From assembly GCA_949710005.1 (NCBI GenBank), contig OX453285.1, forward strand, positions 1,964,797-2,028,796: a DNA stretch of 64,000 bases, read 5' to 3'. The notes below the pieces were generated by a model. That model was not told where the DNA came from. It saw only the letters and a program-made list of their open reading frames with translations, and did not search any database. This stretch comes from Ricordea florida (Eukaryota; Cnidaria; Anthozoa; Corallimorpharia; Ricordeidae). Made by a program: the position numbers and the translations under genes. Every line of letters begins with the position of its first letter. Position 1 is the stretch's first letter. Shown one piece after another: positions 61,921 through 64,000 of this stretch.

Positions 61921-64000
61921 AGTCGTCCCATCGAGCGTATAAAAAGAAACACAGAGAATGCCTGATAACTGATACGCTCACTTCTTTTGAACTTTGCGAC
62001 AACATTGCGAGGGCGGAGTTTGAAATAGGATCATGTTATTGACAGTAGCTGTCAAACGTAATTCGCCTTGCTGATTGGTCACTGGCTCATTCCACATGTC
62101 CTTTTCCGGCGCGGCTTCAGCTACCTACAGACGGCGCGAAATCAAAACAGAAAATGCCACTAGAGAAAGCTGAGATAAACATAAGGACTGGACTTTTATC
62201 GTAAAGTTGATTTAAAAACCCTCGAATTGCGACCCCAAACATCTTGCTTTTATTATTCACGTGTTCCCTAGAGACTTCCAGTCTTCAAATATTAGTTTGC
62301 TTTTGTTATGTTGATGAGATGTGAGAATGAAACTTTTTTATCGTGTATAACAGGCTGAAGTCCCGTCTAAACCAATCATACCGATGCTTCTCAGCCTCTC
62401 GCCGAAGAGCAAATATAGAATGACGAAGAGCGAAAGTTTTTGTGCCCAAACTTTGAGGCGTGTTCGTTTTTCCGAGCCGCACTTCGCAAAGAAGGACGCT
62501 ACGCTCAGAAGGTTTGACAGCTGAAAACCAATGACCTATCAATAGCCGATAATTTTCTGATCTTTAATATTGAGCCTTCTATTTAAGGTTGGCGTGTTAC
62601 AGAATCTATTAGCAAAGAAATCGTTTTCTTTTGACAGTCAGCCTTAACTGCTGGTCGGTGATAATTGGAAATCATTACAGCATGCACCGCTGATCTACCT
62701 GTCACGTACGTTATATAACCCGCCTGAATATTCTCGTTAAGAAAACTTTGATTTCTTCAGATTTGTTATGACACGAAACCAGATTGAACGGAGACGGGAT
62801 TAAAAAAGACATGCAGTAGAAAAACACCATTTGCCAAAACAAAAGTGCCATTTAACGCGAAACATTTCTCAATGGATTAATTTACCCTATGTTTGGCTAA
62901 TTCCACCTAATAATCGCCTCTCTTCCTACTTTTAGATTCATAAAGACACACCGCCACAATTAGTGCAGTTTGCCGATCTTTTCATCGTTGCTTTACTGAT
63001 CTTTTCTCTGTCCCTTTTATTATTTTACTTAAGCGCAGCAGCTGAGTGCAGTCGGTTCGGGGCGGAGAAATAAAGAGATACTTTCCCTCGGTGCTTGGAT
63101 GAAAAACTTTGATTCGCGTAAAACCACTTCTCTGTCGCGTTCCACTAACACTACAATGGTTCTCTATTATGTTCCGTGTTTAAATATTTCTAACGCGGCA
63201 TACAGTCCATTTCGTTTGATGTTAAAAGACGACAATGATTTCTTTTAGTTTTGGACAAAGAACGACGATTACTTAATCTTGGCATTTGTTTTGCCCAAAC
63301 GCTGTATTTCTATAGCTGCAATTACTGTAAAGTTGACGTCGGGACCTATAGCATTGGCCTCTTACTCTCAGTATTGGCTCCGTCAATAAACAAACAACAG
63401 CACGCATTCTTAGCCTCGAGATGTGATTTATTTTGGAGCGGAAAATCAAGCGAAGTCAAGCGAAAAAAGCAGTACTGATGCAAAGTACTTCACTACGAAA
63501 ATTCGAAATCGAAAACCGCACAAAAATATCTTCAAATTCCAGTTCGATCTCGTCACATGCTAAATGCGGCTAATTTCTTTCGTGAAAATAAATGTTTACC
63601 AATGGATTAGAATCCGCTTCTTTGGCGAATTTAGGCCACTTTGCCGTCATTAGCTACGCTCAGTCACTTGGGAGCTACTTATTTTGGCAAGCGCGATTTT
63701 AATTCTCCATTTCACTTACATACTGTTTATCTGGCAGACTTGAATGACCTTTGGCGAGCCAGACAGATCAAGCAAAAAATCCGGAAACCAAGCTAGCAAG
63801 GTCTGAGTATTTAGCTTTGCCACTGATCTCGATTTTAGAGGAATCTCGGTGATTGAAAATATCTGGAATACACGAACATTAGCGGGCTAACCGCAGTATT
63901 TTAATAGTAAACACTGTCGGTACTTGAACTTAAAAGAAAATGAATAAAGCACCACAGAAGTTCATTTATGGCCTTTTATAACAAATCCCCACTGTTTCGG
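61921..64000. other. Upstream region of the PDZRN gene, no second gene seen
   Basis: Contains the presumed PDZRN promoter and 5' flank. No TATA box or clear motif cluster was found. The minus frame at 62306-62542 and plus frame at 63251-63478 have no recognisable domain. Confidence 0.45.

Noticed and set aside
1-64000. CRISPR array, bacterial operons, rRNA genes
   Set aside because: Split genes and animal repeats show a eukaryotic nuclear genome; no spaced direct repeats of CRISPR type and no rRNA-like sequence seen.

Overview
The window is animal nuclear DNA: AT-rich, with short GT-AG exons, long introns and intergenic DNA packed with small transposons. The repeat content (tRNA-derived SINEs with trinucleotide tails, many foldback MITEs, an intact BEL/Pao element) and the gene sequences suggest a cnidarian, probably an anthozoan such as a stony coral. 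The species assignment is inference.

Four complete genes could be joined exon by exon with an open frame across every junction. PPP4R2 (minus, 23329 to 18771, 8 coding exons, 344 aa) is a regulatory subunit of protein phosphatase 4. It shares a 295-bp divergent promoter with TMBIM4/Lifeguard-4 (plus, 23625 to 34777, 7 exons, 247 aa), a multi-pass membrane protein. PNPLA8 / iPLA2-gamma (minus, 43228 to 36448, 6 exons, 465 aa) lies tail to tail with TMBIM4. A PDZRN3/PDZRN4-like RING-PDZ ubiquitin ligase (minus, 61920 to 45382, 8 exons, 992 aa) fills the right third. The last two exons of a PH-domain-like gene sit at the left edge (275-1442).

TMBIM4 intron 3 is expanded by a 6470-bp BEL/Pao LTR retrotransposon (25588-32057). 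Its 198-bp LTRs appear identical, it has a 5-bp target duplication, and its 1958-codon gag-pol frame is open, so the insertion is very young.

About 17 kb between 1443 and 18770 holds no confident gene. It contains a 250-bp satellite (4470-7290) with a three-unit higher-order repeat, a 37-40-bp minisatellite (12780-13880), other tandem repeats and many MITEs. A 106-bp repeat unit recurs at eight places, often close to splice sites. Other local amplifications are a four-copy 114-bp foldback array (40941-41385) and seven copies of a 24-bp piece of a SINE head (40133-40290).

The genes do not form one pathway. Their order may be ancient: from memory, PPP4R2 and PDZRN3 are also close neighbours in human.
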